Assembly: GCA_038501625.1 (NCBI GenBank) | Contig: JAZAYU010000061.1 | Coordinates: 2,220,303-2,284,302, forward strand | Direction of reading: 5' to 3' | Source of the DNA: Corbicula japonica | Lineage: Eukaryota > Mollusca > Bivalvia > Venerida > Cyrenidae | Length of the DNA: 64,000 nt | In this document: positions 1 through 12,878 of the stretch, in pieces | Numbering within the stretch: position 1 is the first letter of the stretch | Layout of the letters: each line of letters starts with the position of its first letter | The notes under the pieces: generated by a model | What the model was told of the DNA's origin: nothing | Database searches by the model: none | The model's input: only the letters and a program-made list of their open reading frames with translations | Made by a program: the position numbers and the translations under genes

Positions 1-1633
1 AACAGCATTCCTGTCGAATATTTTTATTATCTTTTTATTTTAAACACATTGCTATTTTGTCTCAGTTCTTTAAATGATGAAGAAATCTGTTTTTCTTCTT
101 CTTTGAGGATAGGAAACAGCATTTTCTCTTGCACCCTTTAAAGGCTTCCAACTGAAAGAAGCAAAACAGACCGCAAATAACTAAAATATTTTTGCAACGA
201 CATCGTTTAAAATAAATTCATTAAAATATGTTAACATTAACATATGAAACAGTTGTAGAAATATTGCATACTCGGTTTAGGTAAGCCTATTTATGGACAG
301 AAGCGGGAATGCATATTAATGCCCACTCCGCATAGCCCTATGCTAAGTAAAACTCATTATGTACACATATTAACTTTTCTTTTAATCAATCCCAAACGAT
401 AGCTTGTATATTGCGCTGAACAATGAACAAGTTAAAACGATGCAATGACATAGAGTATGAAGTTATGTTTTCGCTCTGCCTCCTATGATTTCGCTCCACA
501 ACTAGCTCTTTTGCTCACACACCTCTTGAAAAATGAGCATACATCGTTAAAAGAGACGTTACTCCATCTGAAATCTGTACAGCAGTCACTAGTGACAGAT
601 ATTCGATTTATCCGCTACATAGAAATAATTTCTAAAAGCAAGCATAGAACAAAATTAAGTCGAAATGACAAGTTTGTTAAGAAACATGCATCATTGTTCC
701 CTGGTAAAAAAGTTCTAGCCGGAACAATTTACATGTTTGAAATATGTAACCGTGTTTACCCTGAAGCATCATCAGCCTTACACGGCACTACATTCCCCGA
801 TTTTTAAAAAAGTTCGTCTTTCTGTCTTATAAAGAGAAAAAATGTTTACCATACTCACTTTTTTGTCAACAAATCAGCGCTTTCGCTCAATCCCGGAAGT
901 GGCTTTCGCTCATTTTGTTATGTTCGCTTTTTGGTTGTGGAGCGAATGTTTACCGGGCGTGCCCTGCAAACTCTGAATAAGCTGCTCAATGATAATTACA
1001 TAAGTAAAAGTGTGAAAATATTAAATGGGATATTTGTGCTAAAGTACAAATAAATGTAGGTAATCTGGTTGTACAACCAAGTTAGTTCATGTAGGTTAAA
1101 ACAATTAATTTTTTAACCTATTTCAGCTATATCACCCAGAATGAAAAAAAGAGTGATTTACTGTTTATCCTAGCTTTACTGAATTCAGCTTTGATAAAAT
1201 TCAGTAGCCTCCAGAGGCTGGTTATTGGACGTTTTATTCATTGGGGTCAATTATTTCTCATAAATATAATGTTGCTCATATTTCAGAATCATGTAAAACA
1301 ACATTATATAATACAATAAGCTCCTGTTAAATTATACAAAACAAATCATAGCTATACCAAGAGAAGATAACTTCATTGCAAATAATGACTTATCTAGTAG
1401 GAGTTCCTTCCCTTTGATATTAAAGCCCTGTTACCTCCCAATACAAGGCACTTATGGACCAAAATCACTCTAGTGATTGTAAAGCAACTATGCTCAACAA
1501 AAAAAGGAACTTGACACTCTCTATATTTGACACATTTTTCCAGAATCAGATAGACAAGCTATCTGAATTTTGGAAAATGAAATTGAAGTTTGATAATTTC
1601 TGGTGCATGAAACAAGTGATTTAGAAGTTAGTT
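1..1633. other. 5' flank without recognised gene
   Basis: AT-rich sequence. A diverged member of the TGCATATTACTGCCCA repeat lies near 245-370. A 116-codon open frame at 457-807 has no recognisable motif and I treat it as chance. The word ttcgctccacaac near 491 recurs inverted near 935, possibly the ends of an old insertion. Confidence 0.5.
245..370 (+). repeat. Dispersed TGCATATTACTGCCCA-family repeat, diverged copy
   Basis: Contains aatattgc, then a cctatttatggacag stretch, then gggaatgcatattaatgcccac, in the same order as the copies at 8190-8390, 29424-29545 and 56008-56165. Ends are not defined. Confidence 0.45.
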
Positions 1634-1949
1634 TATATGGGACTCCAAAACAGTAGATTTTATTTTTGTACCTCAAAGTCATTGAACGTTATACTATGTT
1701 TGGTATATGTTCAAGTTGGATAATATAAGGACTTGTGAATGATGGAGTGGAGCAAATAGTTGCAACATCTGTGTGAAGATTTCTTAGCTGGCTTTTGTAG
1801 GACCCTAGTTCTTTAACCAATGGAGTTTTGTTAATAATAAGCGTGTTAAATAAGTGTGCAGAAAAAACTATTTTTAATTGTTGACCAGGGAAGCATTTTT
1901 GCATGCTGATGATTACATCTACCAAAACAATTCATTACGCAAAGTTTCA

Positions 1950-2162
1950 CCCTTTCCTCCATAAATACGCGTTTTTATGCATATGCGACCAGTGTATATC
2001 CAGATCAGCCAGCACATTCGTGCTGTCTGATTTTGGTCAGAAATAACCTAATGAATCAAAAAGCAAACAATGCAGATCCTGATCGAACAGCAGGGATGTG
2101 CCGACTGATCTGGATGTACACTATTTGCCCGGGCAATAAAGGTTTATCTGTGGAGGAAAGGG
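1950..2162 (+). mobile_element. TTAA MITE copy (piggyBac-like), full length
   Basis: Starts CCCTTTCCTCCATA and ends TGGAGGAAAGGG followed by TTAA. The interior has the family's GATCC/GATCAG palindromes. The left TTAA is mutated (TTCA). Confidence 0.85.
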
Positions 2163-2282
2163 TTAAAATGATGAAGGTCCATTCTGTTTTTCATTCTTTC
2201 GAAGTAAAAAAAAAAATATGTTTAAGATTTCAGGTATGTTTCAGTTTTCTGTTTTCACATGTTCACATTTCCCCTTCAGTCC

Positions 2283-2429
2283 TGGGCTGAAGGTTATAAA
2301 ACTGAGCTTGGAAACCAGTCTCAAATCTCAAGCATCTGATTGGCTGAAATGGCGACCAGTCGCCATTTCAGCCAATCAGATGCTTGAGATTTGAGACTGG
2401 TTTCCATGCTCAGCTTTATACCCTTGGGC
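2283..2429. mobile_element. CCAAT hairpin element, full copy
   Basis: Near-perfect palindrome with about 70-base arms centred near 2360 (ggcgaccagtcgcc). Arms contain catctgattggctgaaatgg and its complement. Outer ends read gggctgaaggttata / tataccctt-gggc. Confidence 0.85.
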
Positions 2430-2945
2430 ACTGAATACTGACAAGGTTATTTTTTATTCCTATGAAAACTTTATTTAAATGCACAATAATCATCTGGTTT
2501 CATGGCTTACAGTAAAAAAAAAATACAAACCACAAAATCCCTTTTTAGTAATTGCAACCATCCCCCTCGATGCCATGATAACATTTCCATGACAATTATA
2601 TGAAAAATATATGAAAAATATATGAAAATAAGGAAACTTCTCTGAAAAAAAAAAAAAATTTAATAGCTTTTATTTCTTTAGTTGGGTTTGGGATTGGGAA
2701 ATGGGGTTAGGGTTAAACAGGTATTATAGTTACACCCATGCTTACAAAGTTAGCATAGTAGTAGGTACTGCATACATGCAAATATTGCATACAGATGGTG
2801 CAACTATTTGCTCCACTCCATCATTCACAAGTCTTTACATTTTCCAACTTGAACATATACTCAGCAAAATATAGCGTAACGTTCAATGACTTTGAGGTAC
2901 AAAAACAAAATCTACAGTTTTGGAGCCCCATATAAGTGCAAACCT

Positions 2946-5049
2946 TGAGTATCACTGTCTTGTTCTTTTCATAAACTTGCTGGCCACTTGGATGATGAAT
3001 AACAATTTATATTAACAGTATAACCCCCCTCCTCCTCCCCCCAAGTCAGAAAGAACAGCAGAACACACCCCACCCTCCCCCCACCCCCAGAGAGGACAGA
3101 ATAAGGCAAATCATATTGGACAATCACATACATCAAAATCTTATGGACAAATTAATGATATGAATAGCACTTAATGAAATTTTTCATCTTGAGTGTATCT
3201 GCAGCAGTTGTACGGGATGCTACCTTCTGTTATATTGCTGTTTCTTTCCTTTATTTCCATTGAGTTGCAGTCTTGTAATTAAGAAAAGTTTTCATTGACA
3301 TTTGCCTGCAAATAACTTCAGTGTATCTCATTTGTTCGCTGGGGAAAAAATATGATCCAAAGCATGTGCAACTGCAAGCGCATGCAGTCATGCACCTTTC
3401 TGCAGCTATAGATTTTTACTGCATTGAAATATGCAAATAAGGAGAATCTAAAATTTAAAACCTGTGTCACTATGGTAACATTTTCTTCACTTTATCAGTT
3501 TTGGAATTCTTTAATTTGTGCTTAGGTGGAGTTTAAAATTAATGTAATAAAACATGAATATTAATGATCGACCAATATTAAGTACAATACGGCATCTGTT
3601 TAGGTAAGAAATTTGATATTTAAAAGAAAATTCTACAATATTAATATAAATTTTCGCCAGAACATTAATTACTAACATTTGTTATACTGATGATAGTTTC
3701 TTTTCTTATTTGCTTAATTTATTGATAAAATGCATCCTTCAAATGCATCTGCAGTTACAACTTCAAAGACTCAAATAAGAAACAATAGAAGAAAGATAAT
3801 GCAGCTTTTCTGAAGAATATATACCTGCGTTTATCCAAATTCTTGTAGTGGAAATATTTGCATCCGTTTGCCTTCTACATACTTTGCATGACTGATTTTC
3901 TACCAAAGTTGCCAAAAAAAGTACAAATATTTTATAGAAGGATGTAAAATAGTTTTAATTCATGCACTAAATAGTAAGTTATATTTCAACAATAAAATAA
4001 ATTAAAAAATATGAAACACATTGAATCATTTACCACTTAATACTAGCAAATATAGGTTATAAAAACTAACTTTTTATTTTAGTATAATATAAAAAAATAC
4101 CCGGTATGTGAAATATTACCAAACATGATTAATTGTTTAAATAATTGTATTATAACAATTTTTTGCTTTCCCCTTCACCAGGATACTAGAACAAAACTTT
4201 TAGTAGAATACAGACTTTATAAATATGTTATTTTATATTGAACATTATATTCTGCAATTATTTGTAGAATATAATGACTTATTCCTATCATATGAAGTGA
4301 AATGTTACTTAGGATGACAGCATATTAATGATTTTGTACAACTATAAAAAGTTACTGTTAAAATCTGTGCTAGAATTGTGTTTGTTTTCTTGTTTCAAAC
4401 GGCAAAAGTTCGCAGAGATGTCTGTGCAATCAGAAATTGAAGGCAAAATAATAATATTCTATTTCTTTCACAACTTAAAAAATGATTTCATATTCTAGTT
4501 GTTAAATGCCATCATGACAGTCTGTCCTGTGCTACAGTAAAGTTACTGAATGCGTAATTTACAATTGTCATATTTCAACTCTTTTTTTACATAGAACTAA
4601 TGGAAATTTCCTTACTGACTAAAATATTTTTTACACAATTCAAGTACTTTTGAGCAATCTTCGTTCCTATTTTTACATTTTCAAAAAATGGGTGTTCAAA
4701 CATTTCTAGATTTAAGAAAAGTTTCGTAACATTTTGTAAACTGAAGAAATTTAAAATGAGGGTGTTGATAATAATTTTCTAGACAAACCAAGGATTATGC
4801 CTACTATTTATTGTAAACTATTACTGGATGAATATAACAAAATGTTATTGATATCTAGAAAGTCACATGACAGACAAGCTTATAAAATATGGTTTATAAA
4901 CTTAAAGATTTTAAATTTTGATATGCAATAAATTTTTGATGAGTTTACTGAAAATTTGATGTGTTTTTTTTGCCCGATCCTGTCAAAAATTAAATGTTTA
5001 AAAAAAAATGTTTCAAAAATTATTGGCTAAACAATAACTCTGTGTGCTG
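2946..5049. other. AT-rich interval, no gene seen
   Basis: Holds a C-rich tract at about 3027-3090 (runs of cccccc/ccaccc) and otherwise low-complexity AT-rich DNA without long frames or recognisable repeats. Confidence 0.5.
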
Positions 5050-5395
5050 AAACATTAAGATGTATTTATGCTTCTTTAATTACACCCATATGTGGCAATT
5101 CCTCATATTCTTATATAACTTTATATGTAAATGTCTCTGTTACTTGTGATTTTACATGTTTGTGTGGGTAAATGCGTGCTTTTCGTTTTTTCCTTTGCTG
5201 TTTTTATTCCTTACTTTGATATGTTATTATGTATGCGTTTGTTTTGAATGATTGTTAATATTTTATATTTTCTTATATTTTATAGAAGGCCTTATTGAAA
5301 ATAAGTCATTAATTTTTGTGTTAATGTTCCTTAATATGTTACCTTCTTGAAATAAAGATATTATTGTTATTGTTATTATTATTATAATTATAAAC
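5050..5395 (+). mobile_element. Possible 3' tail of a 5'-truncated non-LTR retrotransposon
   Basis: T-rich sequence ends gttaccttcttgaaataaag followed by a run of attattgttattg/attatt trinucleotides. A polyadenylation-like AATAAAG leading into a short microsatellite tail is typical of several animal LINE 3' ends. No reverse-transcriptase coding remains, so this is tentative. Confidence 0.35.
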
Positions 5396-6259
5396 CAGAA
5401 TATCTACATATCCAGAATCATTTATTTTATGTATGATTCTGACAATAAAGAAAGAGGGTTTCTAGGAAAATAGTTAAAATTATTTGAATTGATTATATAT
5501 TATTTTTATGTATTATAATTTGAAAGATTGATGTGTTGGCAAGTAAAATATATTGTTACTGAAATTCTTTTTATAAAGAAGTCGACAAAACTTGTTTTCG
5601 GTGCTTGAAATTGGCTAAGTGTGATTGGGTTTAACGTTTTAAAGTATTATTTGACAAAAATCTTGTGTTTGAATAAAAAAAATTTTAAGTTTGGGCACCG
5701 GATCCTATTCGGTATTAACTTTTACACAATTGAGTTGCCTTTGGGATTCTGTCTTAATACAAAAGATAGGATTAGTATGTGTTTGTGTTGAAAATCAGAC
5801 ACAACAAGTTTTTTCTATTATAAATTACTGTTTTAAATATAAAAATTGAAAAAAAATGTCTGAAAATAAGCAATTTTACAGAAATATATTGGAAAATTTG
5901 AGGTTTTTTTAATATATGGGTGGGCCTCTTTGAACACTTATAAATCGAGTTTTAGAGCAAATATCAAGTTGAAATTTCTACAGTGTATTACAAATACATA
6001 ACACAATGAAATAATATCATAATAATTACATTTTGAAAATCAAGTTTTTCTTATAGGTTGAATAACACCAAATCACGCTTTATCCCTCCGTGGTCCATTC
6101 GAATGAAGTCCGTTTTAATATATGCTATTTTTTTCTCTTCATCTGGGGGCCTCTTAACCGTTAGAAATCGGCCTGTTTTTGACTTGTTTGCAGAAATAAC
6201 ATGTCAGGAAAATAAATGCAAGCAATTTCATGCCTATATCTCGTTTGGTTAACCTATAA
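5396..6259. other. AT-rich interval, no gene seen
   Basis: No long frame, no clear repeat. A 64-codon frame near 6058-6252 has no recognisable motif. Confidence 0.45.
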
Positions 6260-6412
6260 CCCTTTCCTGTATAGATAAACCTTTATTGCTAGGGCGAAAA
6301 GTTTAGATCCAGATCAGCTGGCACATCCATGCCATCTGATCAGGATCTAAACTGTTTGCTTTTTGATTACTGGTCGCACATGCGTAAAAATGTGTATATA
6401 TCAAGAAAAGGG
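6260..6412 (-). mobile_element. TTAA MITE copy, internally deleted (~153 bp)
   Basis: Ends ccctttcctgtata and gaaaagggttaa. Only one GATCC...GGATC palindrome remains in the interior. Confidence 0.8.
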
Positions 6413-6510
6413 TTAAATAATGTTTTTTTTTAGTTTATAACAGAGAAATTATCATTTGAAAGGGATAGGAAGCAAAATGCGGTACGAAGTTCCAATAATT
6501 TTTACTCACA

Positions 6511-6842
6511 TGTGAACGGTGTAGATCCAGATCAGTTGGTACATCAATGTCATCTGATCAGGATCTGCACTGTTCATTTTTTTTTGCCAGAAATAACCTA
6601 AAAAATAAAAAAGGGAATAGTGTAGATCCAGATCAGTTGGTACATCAATGTCATCTGATCAGGATCTGCACTATTCATTTTTTTTGCCAGAAATAACCTA
6701 ATAAATAAAAAAGGGAACAGTGTAGATCCAGATCAGTTGGTACATCAATGTCATCTGATCAGGATCTGCACTGTTCATTTTTTTTGCCAGAAATAACCTA
6801 ATAAATAAAAAAGGGAACAGTGTAGATCCAGATCAGACAGCA
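6511..6842 (+). repeat. 100-bp tandem array made of a MITE fragment
   Basis: Three units of 100-101 bases, plus a partial fourth, start gtagatccagatcagttgg near 6521, 6622, 6722 and 6822. Each unit is one MITE palindrome plus the gaaataaccta linker. Units are very similar, so amplification is recent. Confidence 0.85.
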
Positions 6843-7581
6843 CATAATAAAAATGAATGTAATAGTATGTGATTCAGTTTTAATGATTAAAATTTGAAAG
6901 AGCATTTTCACAGGCCAAGAATTAATGGCAAATTTAAGTCTGAATGGTTTCAAACTATCTCATATTTGCTATTTTCCAAAGATAGTGTTACAGTTATGAT
7001 TATTTCCATTTGTAATTGAAAATAAACTGAGTAGAGTGTGTCAACAAGTGCTTGCTTTACAGTCTCAATAATTTCTGCATTTGGAAATTTTCTGGGTTTT
7101 GTGTTGGCCTTTTGAAGAAAATGTGATACTGGGCAGTGTTTCTAAAAATTTTCCGCAGGCCAGACATTTGTCCGATATTTGACAAAGATGTCTTATTGAA
7201 ATTTCAAATTGGTAAAAAAAATCTTTAAAAAATCTATTGCCATTAGTATATAAAAGATTTTTTCTGTCTGCAGCTCAAAAATCATTAATCTGTTGGGAGG
7301 TTGTATGATATAACCCACAAGAAAATATGCCAGTAAAGCAGTAATATACTGGGGGCCAAGAAAGTGAAATGCACTGTAAGTGAGGAACGGAAGACTGTGA
7401 ATAGTAAAAGTTGGCTCCCAATGTCCAAATGGAATTTATAAATTTTAGAAACACTGATACTGGGGTACAAAGGCACTTTCTCATTTCATTTAACTGATTT
7501 GCATTATATTCCATCCAGAAATAAAGACCATCCATTATTATACCACTTCTTCCCAGTCCTAATGGTGGTCTAAATTGTTAA

Positions 7582-7771
7582 CTCTTTCCTCCATAAATAC
7601 GCATTTTTACGCATGTGTGACCAGTGTAGATCCAGATCAGCTGGCACATCCGTGCTGTCTGATCAGGATCTGCACTGGTCGCATTTTGGTCAGAAATTAC
7701 CTAATGAATCTAAAAGCGAACAGTTTAAACTGTTCGCCCACGCAATAAAGGTGTATCAATGGAGGAAAGGG
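7582..7771 (+). mobile_element. TTAA MITE copy, partly deleted
   Basis: Left TTAA then ctctttcctccataaata. Right end caatggaggaaaggg. Part of the second palindrome is missing. Confidence 0.82.
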
Positions 7772-8189
7772 CTATATTTACTGTATTATAAACCGTTGCA
7801 TTCTTAGCACAGTCTGTTCAGTGACACTGTTTTCCTTTCAGTCGATAACTTGTTGCTAAACCCCTTTATAAATTCTAAAATTTATGAACTAACTTAAATG
7901 TAAAGGAAGGCAATTCTTTTACACAATTCCAGATACACTGTCACAGCTATTTCATGTTGCCTGAACATAATTTATTTTATGATCTGTAATAATTGTAGAT
8001 ATTAGTACCTATGGAGAAAATTGCTTGGAGATTTCATGTGGCACGCAATCCACATGTGTTGTGGGATGTTGAGCTGTATTTATTGGTATATATCATGCAG
8101 TTATCTGCTATTTTCAACAAGTATTTTATTCTCTGTCAAGTCAACATTAAAAATAGTACAGTGTAACTAAATGTCATCAAGTTGTATAG

Positions 8190-8390
8190 ACAGTTCTGTA
8201 ATACAAGAAACACAAAGAAATAGATGGAAAGAGAACCTTGAAAGCAACCAAACACAACAAATATGAAAATATTGCGGGTGACAGTTTTATTGAGCCTGTT
8301 CATGGGCAGTAATGGAAATGCATATTACTGCCCATGCTGTCTAGCCCCGGGTTCAGAGTAATTCAATATTTACACAAGCAAACAGTATAA
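8190..8390 (+). repeat. Dispersed TGCATATTACTGCCCA-family repeat
   Basis: Runs from atagatggaaagagaacctt through aaatgcatattactgcccat to attcaatatttacacaag. The same order of blocks occurs at 29424-29545, 56008-56165 and, inverted, at 19283-19402. Confidence 0.7.
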
Positions 8391-10633
8391 TTTAGATCCA
8401 TCCAAAACAATGGAATGCATATGACGGTGAACATGGAACCTTTAATGCTGTATTTTCAGATTAATACCATTTTTCCATGTTCAGCGGCATAAGGTCGCCA
8501 GACTAAAGAATGGGTTTGCGCTAAACAAGAAAACAATGGGAGGAACGGAACGAAATAGAAATTTTACAGGGAATCTAAGAATACAAATTCTGCATATCAC
8601 ATGGAAAGCCAGAGAAAGAACACATATCCCAAAACTACAGTGAATGCATTTATATTTGTTGGCATGAAATGTTCACAATATTTTATTGAAACAGTATTTT
8701 CATGGGTTACGTATTCCCTGATTTTCAATTTTCAAAAATCATGTAGATCAATCAACCATGAAATCTACAAAAAATTGTTATACTGCAAATATTCATGAAT
8801 TTAAAGTACACTCCAACTCTTGTATAAAACGGTATTCAGGATACAATTTGTGAACATATTATGTTTTTCGCACCCAAAATAATATACACTTTCCAATTTT
8901 CCCACACAAATTAATAGCTGTGTTTCATGTTACGTCATCCCTATCATGCCAAATTGTGTCCTGAATTCAGAACGATAATTTTTTACATAGCAGAGAAATT
9001 AACTAAAAGTTCATGTAGTTACAGTACTGAAAATCATGAAATTGATAATTTCGTCGATTCCAATCCGGTCTGTGTCCAATCCGCTTAACACTTTTAACCA
9101 CTCCGATTATATTCCAATTCCAATCCAATTCTTCTTTGATTGCATTCCAATTCTTTCTGTCCTGACGATGTGCTACTATCTTTTCACTTCACTTCGTTTC
9201 TTCCACTCTTATTTTGCTTGGTCAATAGTTTGAAGGAAAGCTATTTCACATTTTTAATATTATGCCAATAATATTATGCAATAATTGATTCCAAAGTATG
9301 TGGATTTTCAATGAGGGTTTTTTTTTCAAATGCTTTTTATGATAAATAAAACTGTAAATTAATATAACAAAAATGATTTAAGACTTCTTTCATGCTGAAA
9401 TGTTCATTTAAATGGACACTCATGTATATTAAGCACTTTGTCATATTCATGATGACAGGGCGGGTAATCAAACTGCACCTTACCATGGATTTTGTAAACA
9501 AAAGTCCGCCATCTTGGATGAAAATTGGTAAGTTTTTTACTTTTACTCATTTAATAAATAACTCGTAAAATTGAGATATACCTAAGAACCTGCTACACAT
9601 TTTTCCGAATCTTTTGGTACCTAGATGGAATATAAACTCCAAGTGGAAAACAAGTTACCTCGGTCATGGAAACTGAATCGGCGAGAAATGAATACAAGAA
9701 AGTGATTTAAAGAAATAAATATGAACAATTTTAAGTATAAATGTTAGCGGATATTTCTTTAATTTAAAATAGATATTTATTGTTTAATTACGTTTTATTT
9801 CATTATTAGCGTTGTTGATATCAGGAAATGCCATAGTTGTAACTTTTCTTTTTTTCAATTCGTGATGCAAGAAGCAAGTTGGAGCACTACTATTTATAAC
9901 CAGTATCTATTTATGTAGCAATCCACTCAGATCCAGTCAAAACCCTCCAATCTCTCTGCTACAAGCGATCAAAACACACATATTAGTTTGTTTCAATTCC
10001 ATTCTCATTCCAATTCGATTCCACTTCTATATTGTTCTCCTTAATCGTTCAACATTAATAATTTTAAAGGTATTAGACAATTTCACCATAACAGCAATTT
10101 CTTTTTCATACGCAGTCAGCATGTTGAAGTAATACACCAGCACCGCTTCAGTATTGAAATGGCAAAGTTCAAGGCTGTACATGGCAGATGTAAAGTGGGT
10201 TAAATAATTAAATGTACATCTTTCAACAACTTGACTTTATTGGCTAACGGTCTTCTATAGCTTGCACTTCTGCTGTAGTTAATGGTCTTCTGTTGGGGAT
10301 GATGCCACTGTTGCTAATATTCTTTTATTGTCATCGGTGCCACTGTAGCTAATGTTCTTCTATAGTTGGCACTGCTGCTGTAGTTGCCACTGCCTTTTTA
10401 GCAAATCATCATCTTTAGCTGCTCTCCTTAGAAAAAAACTTTAAATCTAGCTGTTATTTTAATGTTTGTCAAAATTCATTTTGTCAATTTTAATTTTTTT
10501 GATGCAAATTTTCAAAAATGGCTTATTCAATCATAATTTTATTCTTGTATTCTTGCAGTAATAACAAATGGTTACTTCCTGTTCAATTGGCAACAGACAG
10601 TACTGTCATTCAGAAATATCCACCAATAAGATA
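8391..10633. other. AT-rich interval, no gene seen
   Basis: Irregular attcc/caattcc-rich patches near 9060-9150 and 9990-10030, and imperfect ~60-bp repeats of a tagttaatggtcttct type near 10245-10390. No supported gene. Confidence 0.45.
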
Positions 10634-10829
10634 CAGGGCTTTTTTTCACTGCCTGGGGTAGGGGCCCATGCCCTATAATTTTGGGGAAAATAATGTGCTT
10701 TTTTCTCTAAAGGTAAATGAAAAAACCTGATGTAAAGTTACTTTTTGGGGAAAACTGCATGGTTTTAAAGAAATTTTCTGAGGGGAAGGCGCCCATAAAC
10801 GCCTCTGCTATAGAAGGAAAAAAAGCCAT
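10634..10829 (+). mobile_element. hAT-like non-autonomous element, copy 1
   Basis: Starts cagggctttttttcactgcc and ends ggaaaaaaagcc. A complementary copy of almost the same length is at 17161-17358. CAGNG ends suit hAT elements; I could not define an 8-bp duplication. Confidence 0.65.
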
Positions 10830-11050
10830 GAGTTATCCTTTTGGATTGTAAACATTATAGAATTTTCTAAAAAAAGCACTGCTGTATAATTACTTCATAA
10901 TTAGCTGAAACTTTCACAGTTATTAAGCAGATTGTTTCTTTGATTTGCCTGCTGAGAAAACAATGAAGCCACTTACGGGTTTAAAAATAAAATGGTTAAA
11001 GTCTTTCATTTCAATTATTATTTATTGTTCCATTAAAATAAGAATTATTT

Positions 11051-11287
11051 ACCTTTTACTCGTTTTAAATACACGTTTTAATGTGTGTGCTACCAGGGTA
11101 GATCCAGATCAGTCAGACATCTGTGCTGACTGATCTGGATCTGCACTGGTCGCTTCTCTGTCAGACAAAACCATCAAAAAGCAAACATTGTAGATCTTAA
11201 TTCCTCATCAGATGTCAATGATGTGCTGGCTGATCTGGATCTAAACCATTTGTCCACACAACAAGGGTGTATCTATTGAGTTGATGG
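11051..11287 (+). mobile_element. TTAA MITE copy, diverged
   Basis: Ends are eroded, but the GATCCAGATCAG palindromes and the caataaaggtgt-like tail (caacaagggtgtatctattg) are in family order. Confidence 0.7.
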
Positions 11288-11366
11288 TTAAACTTACATC
11301 AGCATTTCATTTTTTTTTTTATTTGTTGTATTTATATTCATCTACAAGATTGGTGTTTTTGAAATG

Positions 11367-11490
11367 TTACACGTTATACAACATTTTGAAGATTTTGCAG
11401 AATAAAATGACCAATAGAAACACTACGAAATATCACATGCTCTGTATGGACTATCTGATTTGTTACTCAAATGAGAGGTATCTTAGTTAA
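11367..11490 (+). repeat. Duplicated block, empty-site partner of 63870-63986
   Basis: cacgttatacaacatttt ... tcacatgctctgtatggact ... tatcttagttaa matches the sequence before the MITE at the right edge. Here the final TTAA (11487-11490) continues into unrelated DNA and no MITE is present at that point. Confidence 0.75.
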
Positions 11491-12807
11491 GTGCTTCTAA
11501 ACAGACGAAGAAAAAATCGCAAATTAATTGTACACTCACATCTTTTCATAATAACAATGACAATTTATTGTAAAATGAAGGTATTCTTGTTCGAAATACT
11601 GGTATGATTCATTCAAAAAGGTGGCTGTTCTTTAAATGCATTAGGAACAAAACATGATCTTTTAATTAGATTATATGACAGCAAGAACACCTGCGAATAC
11701 TGATTCATTATAATTTATATATATAATTTAAGGTTTTAGAACTGTAATATGCACTTTTGCAGATTGGAATTTTGTTGTTTTCATTTCCAAGTACATCCAT
11801 TAAGACATCTTGACAAGAGTTTTAAAAAACATTTACTGTGCGTAACTCTGGAAATTCAGTATTGTAGAAGGGGACCCTCTGTTTCGAAAAATGGGCTGTA
11901 AAATCAAACATACTAGAAGCTAAATTCATCTCTATTTCTTTCAAACCTTGTATAATTTTGTAAAACAAAGGCTAATTGTTAATGAACATCATACCTGAAC
12001 AGGAAAAAGCAAGCATTATGTTTAGAATTTATTTCTAACACTTTATAAATTGACTTTTTAAGTGCACCCCAGCTTCGGAAATGCACATTTTTCCGAGCTG
12101 CAAAATTTAAGCAAGTTTTTATCTGTGATTTTTGTGCATGTTTAATGCATTAAAATAATTATGTTATAAAACAAAATTATCTGCAATGTATATAGAATCA
12201 AATAATAAAAAAAATCAAAGCACTTCACCGTCTTGTTTTCATTTCATTGGCCTACAAAATAGGTACCTTAGGCCCAGACCAAACGGTTTAAAGCCACAAA
12301 AACCAAAGGGCTTGGTTTACGAATGGTCATTTTTTGATACCCCCTCAATTTTTTTGAAAAACAAGAAATACACAAGCAATCAGCTATGCTGGTTAAAATT
12401 TTACTTCAAAAAAGTAATTTCGGCAACCGTAACCATAGCAACCAAAGCATTCTTTTATAGAGAAAAGTGATCGTGCAAACACATAAAATTACTTTTATAA
12501 GACACATATGACAAAAATTACTGTTCAAATATAGACACAATAAAATAGCAACATTTAAATATTTTCCTAAATGAAAGTACAGATTCCACAATCATTTTAG
12601 TTTTATATCGTGATTCTGTTGCTGTATTATAAAAGAGTCAGTATTTTGTAATAATATCATTACAATATTTCAGTGTTCATGGCTTCTAAATGAAGATGAA
12701 AAATAATAACAATTATTTCCGAATTTTAAAACACTTGATTACACCATTTTCCAAAAAAAATTACTTCACAATAATAAAAAAAAAAAAAGAAGAAAAAGAA
12801 AAAAAGT
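11491..12807. other. AT-rich interval, no gene seen
   Basis: No repeat or gene recognised. Frames at 12186-12591 on both strands lack motifs. Confidence 0.45.
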
Positions 12808-12878
12808 TCCTCTTCCGAGGATTGAACCGGGTCCGTCAAAATGAAGAGTCCTGATCGTTACCATTGTGCCACAGAGGA
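12808..12878 (-). tRNA. tRNA-like sequence (pseudogene or SINE head), possible CUU anticodon
   Basis: On the minus strand, 71 bases begin TCCTCTGTGGCACAATGG and end GGTTCAATCC...AAGAGGA. There is an A-box-like TGGCACAATGG and a B-box-like GGTTCAATCC. Acceptor ends pair at six of seven positions. An anticodon arm CAGGA/TTTTG pairs with wobbles around loop CTCTTCA (CTT would be Lys), and the T arm has one mismatch. The D stem pairs poorly and position 37 would be a C, so this looks degenerate. The 3' side runs into a T-rich stretch (minus strand) that could act as a Pol III terminator. Either a decayed tRNA gene or the head of a tRNA-derived SINE. Confidence 0.4.

Larger units (their letters stand above)
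1634..2938. mobile_element. 1.3-kb composite with ~145-bp inverted arms
   Basis: The segment 1634-1785 (tatgggactccaaaac ... ggagcaaatagttgc) reappears as its reverse complement at about 2792-2938. The arms stay alignable with scattered differences and small indels. Between them lie a TTAA-type MITE and a CCAAT hairpin, both likely later insertions. It could be a long-TIR foldback element or a local inverted duplication. Confidence 0.6.

Noticed and set aside
457..807. 116-codon open frame
   Set aside because: No recognisable motif or family, and no flanking splice or promoter evidence. A frame of this length is unsurprising by chance in 64 kb.
3027..3090. C-rich tract as a regulatory or G-quadruplex element
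   Set aside because: It has runs of C, but there is no nearby gene start or conserved arrangement to support a function.
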